Below, piece by piece: positions 10,731 through 21,370 of a DNA stretch of 64,000 bases. The number at the start of each line of letters is the position of its first letter. Position 1 is the first letter of the stretch. The translations under genes and the position numbers were made by a program. The notes below the pieces were generated by a model. That model worked only from the letters and a program-made list of their open reading frames with translations, was not told the DNA's origin and did not search any database. Source of the DNA: Phaseolus vulgaris (lineage: Eukaryota; Streptophyta; Magnoliopsida; Fabales; Fabaceae); NCBI RefSeq assembly GCF_000499845.2, contig NC_023750.2, positions 10,160,084 to 10,224,083 on the forward strand, read 5' to 3'.

Positions 10731-11324
10731 CAAGCCCCCCAGTCTTAAGCGAAGACTTGTCCAGCGAAAAGACTAAAGGAGTCATGTCAATACCGATCTA
10801 CGTGGCGCTGGCGCAGAATTCCAAGCGGTTGTACTTTCTGCTTTCCTGACGCTCCACCAAACACTCCTCTGATCGCTCGACACGTGGCTTCATCAACGGT
10901 TACCTTTAATTGTCGTTTGCGCTTCCAAAACCCATTCGAAAAAACCCTTAAACCCATTTCTCTTCTACTATTCCATCACTTCTTCGTCTTCTCAAACGCT
11001 TCAAGTTTCTTCTGCAAAAGCTCACGACGTTCTTCAACCCCCTGAATCATCAACTTCCTTCATTGTTCTTCCGATCATAAAAAGGTACTCCCTTTACCTC
11101 TTCTGATAATTTCTCTTGCATTTTAACCGATTCGCATCATCCATTAACTGTCTGGTGCATACTCTGTGGGCTATTTCCTCTATTTCTCCTTTCTCGTAAC
11201 TTAGGGCTTCGTCTTCGTTACAACGAACCTTCGTTCGTTCGTTTTTTACCCTTCTTTCACGATCGAGCCAGCCTCTGCAAACCCTGATCACCTTTTCTTT
11301 TCTTCTTCCTTTGCAGTTTCCGCG
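10731..11324 (+). other. Leader of the gypsy1 antisense gene with 5'-UTR intron
   Basis: The polypurine tract complement (CAAGCCCCCCAGTC) starts the stretch. A likely 5'-UTR intron runs 11085-11316, with donor AAAAG/GTACTC and acceptor CTTCCTTTGCAG 8 bp before the ATG. gypsy2 (26015-26279) and gypsy4 (54061-54293) have introns at the same place. No TATA box is convincing. Confidence 0.55.
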
Positions 11325-13942
11325 ATGGCTCGCTCAAAGATCACCCCAAATCCTCCTCCCTCGTCACGAAACCCTTCATCTCAAGCACACAACCCACCGT
11401 GAGCACCTGGTGCTTCTTCTTCCCAGGCTTAGAGGCCTGCACCCTCCCGCCCCAACTTGGCTCAGGCTACTCCGCCCGTCGCCGGAGGAGCCTCCGTTCC
11501 TTCCCCAGACTTCAAAAAATTATACCCATGGGCCACCCCGACCTTCCTGAAGGAAACCTCCTCAGTAAACTCTGCTGGGGCGGTTCTTCGATTGACGAAA
11601 GGGGATGAGCCTCACCTGTCGTTCCACAAGGAGCACGACGACAAGATGATGGTGCTACCTTGCCCCCCCGACCTGCCAGTGTGCGCCGACGACAAGGGGA
11701 ACAACGGCGGGTTGTTCTGCTTCGTATACACCACTTTGTTCAAGAAGGTGAAACTTAGGTTTCCCTTCACTCGCTTCGAAAGAGAGCTACTTACCGAGCT
11801 CAACATCGCCGCCGCCCAGCTCCATCCCAACAGCTGGGCGTTCGTGCGGGCGTTCCAGATAATGTGCGACCATCTGGGGCTGCCAGCGTCAGTGGACGTC
11901 TTTCTCTTCCTCTTTGAAGCCAAACACCCAGGAGATCGCCTGTGGGTGAGTCTTAACAGGATTGCTGGGAGGTCAATCCTTTCTATCTTCCAGCAATCTT
12001 ACAAAGACTGGAAGGGCAAGTTTGTCCAGGTGCGCCCAAACGACAAGGACGCCTCACTGCTCGACGGTTTCCCCTTGTATTGGGTAAACAAGGGGACTAA
12101 GGAGTCCAAAGGCAGCTTCAGGAGGCCAAGGAGTCCGGACAGCATGGGTGCTTTGGACAAGGATCTGTGCTTCTTCTGGAAAAGCGTGGCAGACGCCAAC
12201 ATTACCTTCCTCACCACCACGCTCATCTCCTTCGAGTTCTTCGAAGATCAACTCGAAGTTCGCATAGGTTAGAACTCACCTCAACGTCTAAGTCATCACC
12301 TTGACATTACCTCTGCTAACTGTTTCTGGGCGTCTTGTGTGTTGTGCACAAGACTTTGGTCTTATTTTCTGCATCACTCATCTGCTTTTGCTGCATACGT
12401 GACTTATGTGTTTACCTTCCTCTCTAAACTAACCCATGTACCTTTGCATTATGCAGATCGTATGTTGGGCCAGGGAAAATTAGCTGAACTGAGGGCGCTC
12501 GCCCAAGCCCACGGGTTGGCATCGGGTTCCCAGACCGTGCCAAACTCAGTGGTGGAGATCGCCGCCGCACAGGGCAGATCGCCACCCAAAGGCCCAACTC
12601 CTCCCGAGGCCCAGCCCGCCCAACAGCAGCGCAAAAAGCTTATCCTCAGGAAACCAAAGAGGAAAGCTCCCCAAGTAGTCCATGAGGAAGAGGAAGAAGA
12701 CGATGAGGTGACTGAAGATGGCCTCATCACCAAGAAGAAGAGGGTGGCGCCTTCTTCACCATCTGCTCCACCTCCTCCTCCAACATCAACACCACCTTCC
12801 ACACCCGCTCCGCCTCCAACACTGCTTCCTCCACCAGCTCCCACCTCGCCAGTCCAAGCGGTTCCTCTGGCGTCCGCATTTCCTGTGGTTGAGGCCCCCG
12901 AGCCTAACTTCATGGAGAACCCCCGAGCGCCTCCACGCCTTATGTATCAGCTGGAAGGGGTCCTCCTTCAAACGCCTCAACTGCAAACGCTGCACCAGTC
13001 GGGGATGAAGGTGCTCAGCACTCTCCAATCCTTATTACTGAATCCCCGACGTCGCCACCACGCCAAGAAGCACCCAAAGAACAACCAACTCAAGAAGGTG
13101 GCGGCGAGAACCAACAACAAGCCCACCCGGTGCCTCCACAAGCAAACCTCTCTCTTGAGGTCAAGAGGGTGTGGGAGCCCTTCTCGGCAAAACTGAAGAT
13201 GATGGCGGAGGATTTCCCCTCCATCATATCTAAAGCTGTGGAGAGTTCCACCAAGAAGCTCCAGGATGACCTCTTCGCACTCCGAACTGAGAATAGCACC
13301 ATAAGGATTGAGGCGGAGAGGTTATCCTGCAATCTAACACTCGCCGAGATCGAACACTCCCGAGTTGAAGATGCTATGAGCACCGAGCTCCGGGTGGCAC
13401 GCAAGGAGGCCACCGATCTACGCCATAAGGTGCAGCTCTTGGCTCAAGAGAAGATTGAGCTGGAGAGCAAGCTGGTACCTTATCGCGTCAAAGTGGCTGA
13501 TCTGGAGGCGTTGATCAAAGCTGACGCCGCCAAGGTAAAGAACCTCGAGAAAAGGTCAGCCGATCGGGAGGTCTTCTTGGGGAAGGTGGAGAAAGAAAGA
13601 GACGACACCGTGGCCAAGCTCGCTGAAGCCAACGAAGAAAACGGGAAGATCGCCGCAGAACTGGCCCAGGTGCAGGCAGAATCCAAGAAGGTTGCTGAAG
13701 ACCTTCTTCAAGCTCGGGAAACCATTGAAGAACTTAAGAAACAAGCTGAAGAGCTGAAGCAGCAGAACGAGGGGCTAAAGAAACAGATCGAAGAACTTGA
13801 GCTGAGCTCTGCCCAGATTCTTGCTGCTGGATTCGAGGCCGCCCGGGAACAGTTCGCCTGCCTGTATCCCGATTTAGATCTTACCATGGTGTCCCTCAAC
13901 AACGAGGTGGTGGACAGGAAGGTTGTTCCTTCTGAAGATTGA
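11325..13942 (+). pseudogene. gypsy1 antisense ORF (putative gypsy-type transposon protein), two coding exons, broken
   Basis: Antisense genes of this type (Transposase_28-like 'putative gypsy type transposon' domain) are known in the 3' region of Tat elements; their function is unknown. Exon 1 (11325-12267) begins MARSKITPNPPP and contains PFTRFERELLTELNIAAAQL and VSLNRIAGRSILSIFQQSYK. A phase-1 intron (12268-12456, GTTAGA...TTATGCAG) joins exon 2, which has a proline-rich linker with basic clusters (KPKRKAP, KKKRV) and then a long coiled coil up to the stop at 13942. It is broken by a TGA at 11400-11402, a further stop near 11430, and a one-base loss in a C run near 12920 that shifts frame relative to the open gypsy4 copy. 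Confidence 0.85.
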
Positions 13943-14544
13943 TTGCTTCCCTCCATCCATGATTCTTATGCTTCTCCCTACACATAATTGTAATAGACTT
14001 TCCCTTTTTCTGTATATGTACCTTGAACTGATGTTTTACATTATGATAAAGCCTTTGCGCTTCTTCTTATAACTTCTTTGTCTGCTTTATCTCTTCTTGT
14101 ATAATTTTACTTCATAGAAATTAACTTAGTAATTTCGTAAGCGCAAATATATACTTAACTGCTTCGAACCGCCGACTTTCGAACAATAACACTCTAATAA
14201 CTTGTAATTTCAAGGTAACGAACCTTAGCGTAAAATCGCTCTTCAAATAACGAACTCCAACTCAACTAATGGCTCAAGACACAGCTCACCCGATCTGCCT
14301 CATGAAAACGGGTCTTGACTTTCTCGCCATTGTTTGCATTTTTTCTAGTCGCCAAAGACTCTTGGCGATATCAGCCTCCTCCTGGCTTCACAACTTGGGC
14401 ATTGTTCCTTTATCTGGGGGTAGAGGCGCCTTTCGGATCCTTCTCTACCTCCCTGAGCTTCAGAACAAAAGACCGGGTGGCTAGGCGTTCTCTTCGAACC
14501 TACCCTAGCCACCCTCCAAACTTCTTCCACCCTTCACACCATAC

Positions 14545-14765
14545 CTGAACTCGTTCAAGACGAGAAGGATTTTCTCTTGCCTGAACCCGCTCATCGGCGA
14601 GAAGGTCTTTAACTCGCCTGAACTCGCTCGTCGGCGAGAAGGTCTTTAACTCGCCTGAACTCGCTCGTCGGCGAGAAGGTCTTTAACTCGCCTGAACTCG
14701 CTCGTCGGCGAGAAGGTCTTTAACTCGCCTGAACTCGCTCGTCGGCGAGAAGGTCTTTAACTCGT
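14545..14765. repeat. 37-bp tandem repeat with hairpin core (6 units)
   Basis: Units start at 14545 (divergent, 36 bp), 14581, 14618, 14655, 14692 and 14729. The last four are identical or nearly so. Each contains CTCGCTCGTCGGCGAG, a 5-bp stem with a 6-base loop. It lies where the pol and antisense transcripts would converge. Confidence 0.9.
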
Positions 14766-14956
14766 GCCTCTACATTGCCCTAGGGGGTACATCTTCTCTC
14801 CCCAGAAACACTGAGGACTTTTTGCTAGTGCCTGTACATTGCCCCAGGGGTTACATCTCCTCTCCCCCAGAAACACTGAGGACTTTTTGCTGGTGCCTCT
14901 ACATTTCCCCAGGGGTTACATCTCCTCTCCCTCAGAAACACTGAGGACTTTTTGCT
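14765..14956. repeat. 64-bp tandem repeat (3 units)
   Basis: Three units of the form TGCCTCTACATTGCCC, AGGGGTTACATCTCCTCTCC, CAGAAACACTGAGGACTTTT. The same motif recurs in the gypsy2 and gypsy4 spacers, interleaved with hairpin units. Confidence 0.85.
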
Positions 14957-15365
14957 CTTCCTCGCCTGCACTCGCTCGACGGCGAGGAGGTCTTTATCTC
15001 TCCTCAGGACGCGCGAGGGCGTTGAGGTCTTTTAACTGGTGCCTCCGATCGCCGAAAGACGATGAGGACTTTAACTTTAACTAATGCCGCCAATCGCCGA
15101 AAGACGATGGGGACTTAGAAACTTTCTAGAAAGCATGCAATATATCTTTAACTTGCCTTAAATCACATATAAGTGACAAGGTCTTTCTTCAAAACTTTCG
15201 GAAAATAACAAGCATGAAATCTAAACAACTTTAAGCTTCGAAAACTCTTCTTTACTGGGTGGCCTCATTAAAAACCCTCCTTAGGGGAAAAAGAGTGCCC
15301 CCTTCAAACTGTTTTAACAGAAACATTGTAATATAACTTCGCGTTTGTCTGTACTTACAAAGTTC

Positions 15366-15851
15366 TTAACTGTAATATAACTTGAGGTGCGTGGCCTTCC
15401 AAGTGCGAGGAATAGTCCCTCCTTCCAATGTTTCTAAGCGGTAGGCGCCGTTCCCGAGCGCCTCGGTTATTCTGAACGGTCCCGTCCACTTAGGCGACAG
15501 CTTATTCTCCATCTCGTACTGGTGGGCTTTCCTCATCACCAGGTCGCCCTCTCTGAACTGTCTTGGCATCATCTTCGAGTTATATCTTCGTTCAATCCTT
15601 CTCTTCACCGCCTCAGCTTTCAATCTCGCCTCTTCCCTGACCTCATCCAGTAGGTCCAGGTTCAACCTTCTCTCCTCATTCGAGTCTTCCTCCACGAAGT
15701 TCTGGAATCTCGGCGAGCTCTCCTGGATCTCTACTGGAATCATTGCGTCGCACCCATAGACCAAGCTGAACGGGGTCTCATGGGTTCCAGACTGCTCGGT
15801 GGTGTGGTACGCCCAAACTATACGGGGTACCTCCTCAGCACATGACGCCAT
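15366..15851 (-). pseudogene. gypsy1 integrase C-terminal region
   Basis: The minus strand encodes AEEVPRIVWAYHTTEQSGTH, then TPFSLVYGCDAMIPVEIQES, a charged helix, and GPFRITEALGNGAYRLETLE before the TAA at 15366-15368. This is the integrase C-terminal part including the SH3-like GPF/Y-type end. The zinc-binding and DDE core are missing: the preceding sequence jumps from YKRCLADG (about 15860) to AEEVPRI. Compared with gypsy4, roughly 770 bp are deleted, and the frame shifts at the joint. Confidence 0.9.
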
Positions 15852-18804
15852 CCGCCAGGCATCGCTTGTACTGTGTTACCCAGGTGTCTGACTCATGCGT
15901 AGCGCAGACCTGCGTCATGTTCACCCTCTCCCCCCGACATGCTCTTATTCTTGGCGACCTCAAAGTCTCTTGAGTCAGGGACCTATGACTTCTCGCCGCT
16001 TTCTCCGTCGACTTGCTTATCTGAAGAACCAGGTGATCTGCCACAAATGCTCTCGGCGTCTTCAGAGTTTCTTGAATCACCGTCCTCTGCCTACCCCCCT
16101 TGCCTGAACTGGCGAGCTTAGCTAGCAAGTCAGCTCGGGCATTCTGCTCTCTGGGCACATGCACCACTTCAAAGGAGGCAAAGGAACTCTTCAATTCCTG
16201 TACATACTCCAGGTAAGCCGCCATTTGTGGATCTTTAGCCTGGAACTCGCCTGTTACTTGTCCCGTGACCAACAGCGAGTCACTCTTAGCCATCAGCACC
16301 CTGGCTCCCATCTCCTTAGCCAGCAAGATACCGGCGATCAGCGCCTCGTATTCTGCTTGATTATTGCTGGCCTTGAAGGCAAACCTCAAGGATTGTTCGA
16401 TCAGCACGTCGTTGGGTCCCTCCAAGATGACTCCAGCACCGCTACCCTGCTGGTTCGACGACCCGTCCACCGAAAGCACCCAACGGAAATCATCCCCCTC
16501 AACTCGTGCTGCTTCAGACGAGAGCTCGACCACGAAATCTGCGAAGATCTGCCCCTTGATCGGGCCTCGGGGCTCATACTTAATATCAAACTCCGACAGC
16601 TCCACTGCCCACTTCACCATCCTCCCAGCCACGTCAGGCTTCTTCAAGACCTTCTGGATGGGCAAGTCGGTCATCACCAATATCGTGAAGCTATGGAAAT
16701 AGTGGCGTAACCTCCTCGCCGAAAAGACTACTGCCAGTGCAGCCTTCTCCAGGGCCTGATACCTCGTTTCGGGGCCCTGCAACACCTTACTAACAAAGTA
16801 AATGGGTTTTTGAGCCTGATCTTGGTCCTGGGCGAGCACCGCACTCACCGCCCTCTCAGTTACAGCAAAATACAACCTGAGAGGGGTTCCCACCAGCGGT
16901 TTGCACAAAACCGGCGGGCTCGCCAGATACTCCTTCAGCTTGACGAAGGCTTCCTCACATTCCTTCGTCCAGGCAAACTTGTTATTCCGCCTTAAGCACT
17001 GAAAATAGGGATGGCCCTTCTCTCCGCTAGCTGACACGAAGCGAGACAGGGCGGCCATCCGACCTGTAAGCTGTTGTACTTCCCTCACGGTGGCGAGGCT
17101 CCTCATCGCCAAGATGGCGGCACACTTATCAGGGTTGGCTTCTATTCCTCTCTTAGTTAAGAGGAAACCCAAGAACTTCCCAGCCTCCACGCCAAAGATG
17201 CACTTCTCGGGATTCAGCTTCAACCTAAACTTGGCGATCGTAGTGAACAACTCCTCCAAGTCCGCAACGTGCTTGCTTTTCTCTGGCGAGGTCACGACCA
17301 TGTCATCCATGTACGCTTGCACATTCCTTCCCAGCATTGGTGCAAGTACTCGATCCATCAACCTCTGGTACGTGGCCCCCGCGTTCTTCAGCCCAAACGA
17401 CATCACCTTGTAGCAGTAGCACGATCTCTCGGTGGTGAAGGCAGTCTTCTCTTCATCCATGGGATGCATCTTGATCTGGTTATACCCCGAGAAGGCATCC
17501 AGGAAACTCAACAACTTACACCCTGCCGCACTATCCACCAGGGCGTCTATGCTTGGTAAAGGATATGAGTCCTTCGGGCAAGCCTTATTCAGATCAGTGA
17601 AATCGACGTACATGCGCCATTTCCCATTGCTCTTCTTCACCACCACGACATTGGCCAGCCAATCAGGATACTGCACCTCCCTGATATGGCCTGCGGCGAG
17701 GAGTTTCTGTGTTTCGTCTCTAATCGCCTGCCTCCTCTCCTCATTGAACTTCCTTCTCCTCTGCCGCATTGGTCTCACCAAGTTGTCCATCGCCAAATGA
17801 TGGCACAAGAAGTCGGGATCGATCCCGGGCATGTCCGAAGCGGACCATGCAAACGCATCCAGATGCCGCTCTATCACCTTGGCAATCTGGTCCTGGAGCT
17901 CAACCTCCAGAGATCTTCCCAGCTTGAAGATCTTTCCTCCGATCTCTCTCTCGAGCCACTGCTCGACAGGTTTTGGCCTGGTTTCTTTGGCGATCACCGT
18001 CCTGGCGATTCCCAGCTCCCTCGCTTCCTCAGGGCGATTCCTTGCCTCTTCTTCCTCCAGATCGGCGTTCCCCTCCCCTAGCTCAGCATCCACCATTACC
18101 ACATCTCTTCCGGCGGTCTCTTCTATTACCGTCGATCTGGGCTTCACACCAGGAGGCGGGGTGGTCGTCACATAACTCACCGACCTCTTGTTCTTCAGGC
18201 TATTCTCATAGCACTTCTTCGCTTCTTTCTGGTCGGACTTGATGGTGATCACCACCCCTTCCATAGACGGCAGCTTCACCTTCATGTGCCGGGTCGACGG
18301 TATAGCGCCTATTCTGTTGAGCGTGGGTCTTCCCAGCAGAATGTTGTATGCTGAAGGGGCGTTCACGACAAGGTACTTGATTTTCTCTGTTCTCGAACCA
18401 GCCTCATCTGTAAATGTGGTCCTCAACTCAATGTACCCCCTGACCTCCACCTGGTCACCAGCGAAACCATACAAACACCCTCCATAGGGCCTCAGCTGGT
18501 CAAGGGGTAGCTCCAACTGCGTGAAAGTCGGCCAGAACATCACATCTGCCGAGCTTCCTTAGTCCACCAGAACCCTGTGGACCTTCCTTCCTGCTGTGAT
18601 CAACGAGATGACTATGGGATCGTTGTCATGAGGCACAACATCCCGGAGATCTTGCTTGTTGAACGTAATGTCCACATCCGGCGAGTGGTCTTCAAACATA
18701 TCCACCGTCATCACAGACCTCGCGTACTTCTCCCTCTGTGATGCGGTGCATCCACCACCTGAGAAACCTCCTGCGATGGTGTGGATTTCCCCGTGGGTAG
18801 GCAT
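15835..18804 (-). pseudogene. gypsy1 protease, reverse transcriptase and RNase H
   Basis: The protease begins near 18804 (THGEIHTIAGGFSGGG) and reaches its catalytic motif as LVD, stop, GSSADVMFWPTF: a TAA (18558-18560) replaces the Gln of DQGSSAD. From 18543 a 902-residue frame carries the rest of the protease, the RT with VDFTDLNKACPKDSYPLPSI, FSGYNQIKMHPMDEEK, FGLKNAGATYQRLMD and the catalytic YMDDMVVTS (about 17300), then RNase H with VLSVDGSSNQQGSG, NNQAEYEAL, AKSDSLLV and NARADLLAKL. The frame ends at the integrase deletion. RT and RNase H catalytic residues are present. Confidence 0.92.
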
Positions 18805-18810
18805 CTCGTG

Positions 18811-20088
18811 CTACTGAGCCTCTCCACCTGCTGGTTGGGAGCTCGACGCGCCCCCCGCCCTTCTGTCCAGCAAGTAGTCATTTAGGAACCCGCTCTTGAC
18901 CAGATCATCGAGCTGGTATCCTAAAGCCAAGCACGAGTCCACGGTGTGGCCAAAGCCCTGGTGAAACTCACACCAGGCGTCTGGCTTCGGTCCCAGCACC
19001 TTGTCGCCCACCTTCTCGGGCGCCTTCAACCTAGCTGATATATTGGGAATGGCGATCAGGTCCGCCAATCCCATGACAAACTTGTGCTTAGGTGGACGAT
19101 TGTACTCCTGGCGTGCTGGTTGCGGGCGTCCTTGGCCCCTGCCCTTGTTCTTCCTTGGGTCATAAGGATGGCGAGTCCTCTGATCCCTCCTGGCCGCCGC
19201 TGTCTCCAGCACCCTCTGCGGCTGGACCCTGGTCTGGGCACGTGGCCTGGCGGGAGCCACGCTGCCCCTCTTCTCGGCGACTTCACTCTCATCGGCGATG
19301 TGGGCCACCGCAAGTCGCCTGACCTCAGCAAACGTGGCAGGGTGAGCCCTGATCAATGCCTCGCAGAATGGTCCCGGCAGCACGCCCTTCTTGAATGCGT
19401 AGACCAGCATCTCTTCATCTTTGGCTGGCGAGCGGACCATCTGCGCCCCAAAACGATTCAGGTAGTCCCTGAGGGACTCTCCCTGATACTGCCTTATGTC
19501 AAACAAATTGTAAGACACCCTGGGCGGTGCCTTGTTCACGATGTACTGCTCGACGAAGATCTTTGAAAACTGTTGGAAGTTGGTTATGTGACCTGTAGGC
19601 AGGCTCACAAACCATTCCAGCGCCGTTCCCTGGAGCGTGCTCACGAACATCTTGCAGTACACGGCGTCTGATCCTCCTGACAGCATCATCTGCGTATGGA
19701 ACGTGGTGAGATGTGCTTCGGGATCCTCCACGCCGGTAAAAACAGCTTTCACAGGCACCACGCTCGTAGGGATAGGCGTGTCGGTAATCGCCTGAGCGAA
19801 AGGCATAGGAAAAACACGAGGCGGCGTTGACGGCGCGACCTCTTCAGCGACTGGACGCCCTCGCTGCTCCTGAAGAGCTTGACGCAGCTCTTCAGTCACT
19901 CTGCTAAGCTCATCATTCCTGGCGCGAGAGGCGACCAGGTCTTCATGCATTCTTGCCTGCTCTATACGCGAGGCTTCCACATTCACCTGCAGCGAACGCA
20001 TGATTTCCACCATCTGCGCCATAGTCATGGCGCCTTCAGCAGCAACGGGCGCAACTGGACTTGAACGGTTGCTTCTCATTTTTCTCAT
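18811..20088 (-). CDS. gypsy1 gag (425 residues)
   Basis: The frame starts MRKMRSNRSSPVAPVA. An N-terminal coiled coil (about residues 25-75) is followed by a proline-rich stretch and the Retrotrans_gag domain (about 110-235; EDPEAHLTTFHTQMMLSGGS, LEWFVSLPTGHITNFQQFSK, YQGESLRDYLNRF). A basic region comes next, then a variant zinc knuckle CEFHQGFGHTVDSC (C-x2-H-x4-H-x4-C). It ends at a TAG just before the protease. gypsy2 and gypsy4 have CAG at that codon, so gag and pol were probably one frame and this stop is a C-to-T change rather than a programmed terminator. Gag forms the virus-like particle in the cytoplasm. Confidence 0.88.
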   Translation of the reverse strand: MRKMRSNRSSPVAPVAAEGAMTMAQMVEIMRSLQVNVEASRIEQARMHEDLVASRARNDELSRVTEELRQALQEQRGRPVAEEVAPSTPPRVFPMPFAQAITDTPIPTSVVPVKAVFTGVEDPEAHLTTFHTQMMLSGGSDAVYCKMFVSTLQGTALEWFVSLPTGHITNFQQFSKIFVEQYIVNKAPPRVSYNLFDIRQYQGESLRDYLNRFGAQMVRSPAKDEEMLVYAFKKGVLPGPFCEALIRAHPATFAEVRRLAVAHIADESEVAEKRGSVAPARPRAQTRVQPQRVLETAAARRDQRTRHPYDPRKNKGRGQGRPQPARQEYNRPPKHKFVMGLADLIAIPNISARLKAPEKVGDKVLGPKPDAWCEFHQGFGHTVDSCLALGYQLDDLVKSGFLNDYLLDRRAGGASSSQPAGGEAQ

Positions 20089-20500
20089 GAAAGCTTAGCA
20101 AATCACAGAGTGTAATGAACAACACCTCCTTCAGCGACGATCGATTCAGTGATCAATCGGTCAGAACTTCGCGAAACTTCGAAAGAAACTTCAAGAACAC
20201 AGAAAACCTCCACAGAAACCTGCAACTGCACCAAAAACCAGCACTTCTTCCACGAAAATCCAAACGAGCCAAAGAACTCAGATCTCACCGAACAAATCTC
20301 GCGTAAGCAGCAGAAAACTTCACCTCACCGAATCAAAAATCCAAACGAACGGTGGAAAATGCGAAATTATCGAACAAAACCTAGATGAACAGCGGACAAT
20401 GGTTGCACCAGCACACAACCACACAGAAACTGCAAAAACCTCCAAGAACTCACGCTGCGGATGGGAACAGGTTTTACACGGCCCTAGGGTGGGCGCCTGA
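20089..20500 (-). other. gypsy1 5' leader and primer-binding site
   Basis: Untranslated leader of the gag-pol RNA on the minus strand. Next to the LTR (20482-20500) it reads TCAGGCGCCCACCCTAGGG, the primer-site region of this lineage; gypsy2 has TTTGGCGCCCACTGTGGGG there. No ORF of note. Confidence 0.6.
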
Positions 20501-21365
20501 TGATCCTGCCTGTTGACCAGAACGCTGGAGATTTGCCTCGTCAAACTTGGATCGACGTATGCGCCGCGTTTGCCTCCATCCTTCGCCGCGATCCACCTCA
20601 AGAACCTGCAAAAGAACAAATCGACGCCGCTGCGGCCGATCGACTCCAACGCCCAAGTCAGTGACCGAACCACCAATTACTAAGAGTAACACTCAAGAAC
20701 TCTCAAGGAACCGTGAACCAGTTCTCTCTCAGTATACTCAAGAACTCGCAAGCGTAAAGAAGACAATCTGAACGTGCGTACCTCAGATGTTCGTTGGGAA
20801 ACTCTTATATACCTGGACACTTTTTCTCTCCTGGCAGTTACACACCTGGACACGTGGCTCGCATCCAGCTGTAAACGTGCCATCATCTGGAGCCTCCTTG
20901 ACTTGGGCGCTGCTTCTGACTCTCTTTTGGCTAAGTTACTTATGCATGATACTACTCAGTGCATAGTTGCCTTGGAGCGCGATCTCTTCTGGATTGGCGA
21001 GTTCGGGCGCCTTCGTACACACCTTCCCTTTGGTCTCGCCAGCCGCGTTCATAATTTGCACCACCTATTCCACCGACCTCATCCTCTGGCCAGCTGGGAA
21101 GCATCCATCTGCCTTTATCTTCGGCGATGTCCTTGCTTTGGCGATCTCTAACCACTTGGTCGCCTGGATTCATATCTGGCGACTTCACCTTCAACTTGGT
21201 GACCGCCGGTATTGGTGTGATGGAGATCGGAGCACGCCAACTTAATAACTGGCGACTACACGAGCCCCCCGACTTCCTTCCCCTCTGCCAGCCAGGCGTA
21301 CCATCCAACACGCCTATATCACAGCTCGACGCCACGTCATTACTTCCGACTACCAGGGCGGTACA
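20501..21365 (-). repeat. gypsy1 5' LTR (865 bp)
   Basis: It begins TGATCCTGCCTG and ends GCGGTACA on the plus strand, and is followed by the target duplication AAGCC (21366-21370). It lacks the 27 bp found in the partner near 10410-10436. Confidence 0.9.
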
Positions 21366-21370
21366 AAGCC

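Larger units (their letters stand above)
13943..15365. other. gypsy1 spacer between antisense gene and pol, repeat-rich
   Basis: This convergent intergenic region holds no gene. It contains a block at about 14415-14470 that is nearly identical in gypsy2, the 37-bp hairpin array (14545-14765), a 64-bp array (14765-14956), further CTCGC-N6-GCGAG and ATCGCCGAAAGACGAT hairpins up to about 15110, and a conserved block at 15247-15320 just past the pol stop. Confidence 0.7.
9839..21365 (-). mobile_element. gypsy1: complete-length Tat-like Ty3/gypsy retrotransposon
   Basis: Bounded by LTRs 9839-10730 and 20501-21365 with a 5-bp target duplication AAGCC. On the minus strand it carries gag (20088 to 18811), protease-RT-RNase H, and integrase with its core deleted. 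On the plus strand an antisense gene (11325-13942) converges on pol. A TCAGGCGCCCACCCTAGGG primer-site region abuts the 5' LTR at 20482-20500, and ACTGGGGGGCTTG abuts the 3' LTR (10731 onward). The LTRs differ by a 27-bp indel near 10410-10436 and scattered substitutions. It cannot be autonomous. Confidence 0.92.

Noticed and set aside
10113..10776. Open frames of 100-165 residues in the gypsy1 LTR, repeated in its partner LTR
   Set aside because: They occur on both strands in the same GC-rich LTR sequence, match no family and are not kept in the gypsy4 LTR.
13556..13956. Minus-strand open frames opposite the coiled-coil part of the antisense gene
   Set aside because: They are Ser/Leu/Phe-rich reverse readings of a Lys/Glu coiled coil, a typical shadow effect.
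14545..14765. Regular 37-bp repeats resembling a CRISPR array
   Set aside because: Units are directly abutting with no unique spacers, the context is a plant retrotransposon, and related repeats occur in the sister elements.
18805..18811. Programmed stop between gag and protease in gypsy1
   Set aside because: gypsy2 and gypsy4 have CAG at this codon and an open frame, so a simple C-to-T mutation is more likely than suppressed termination.
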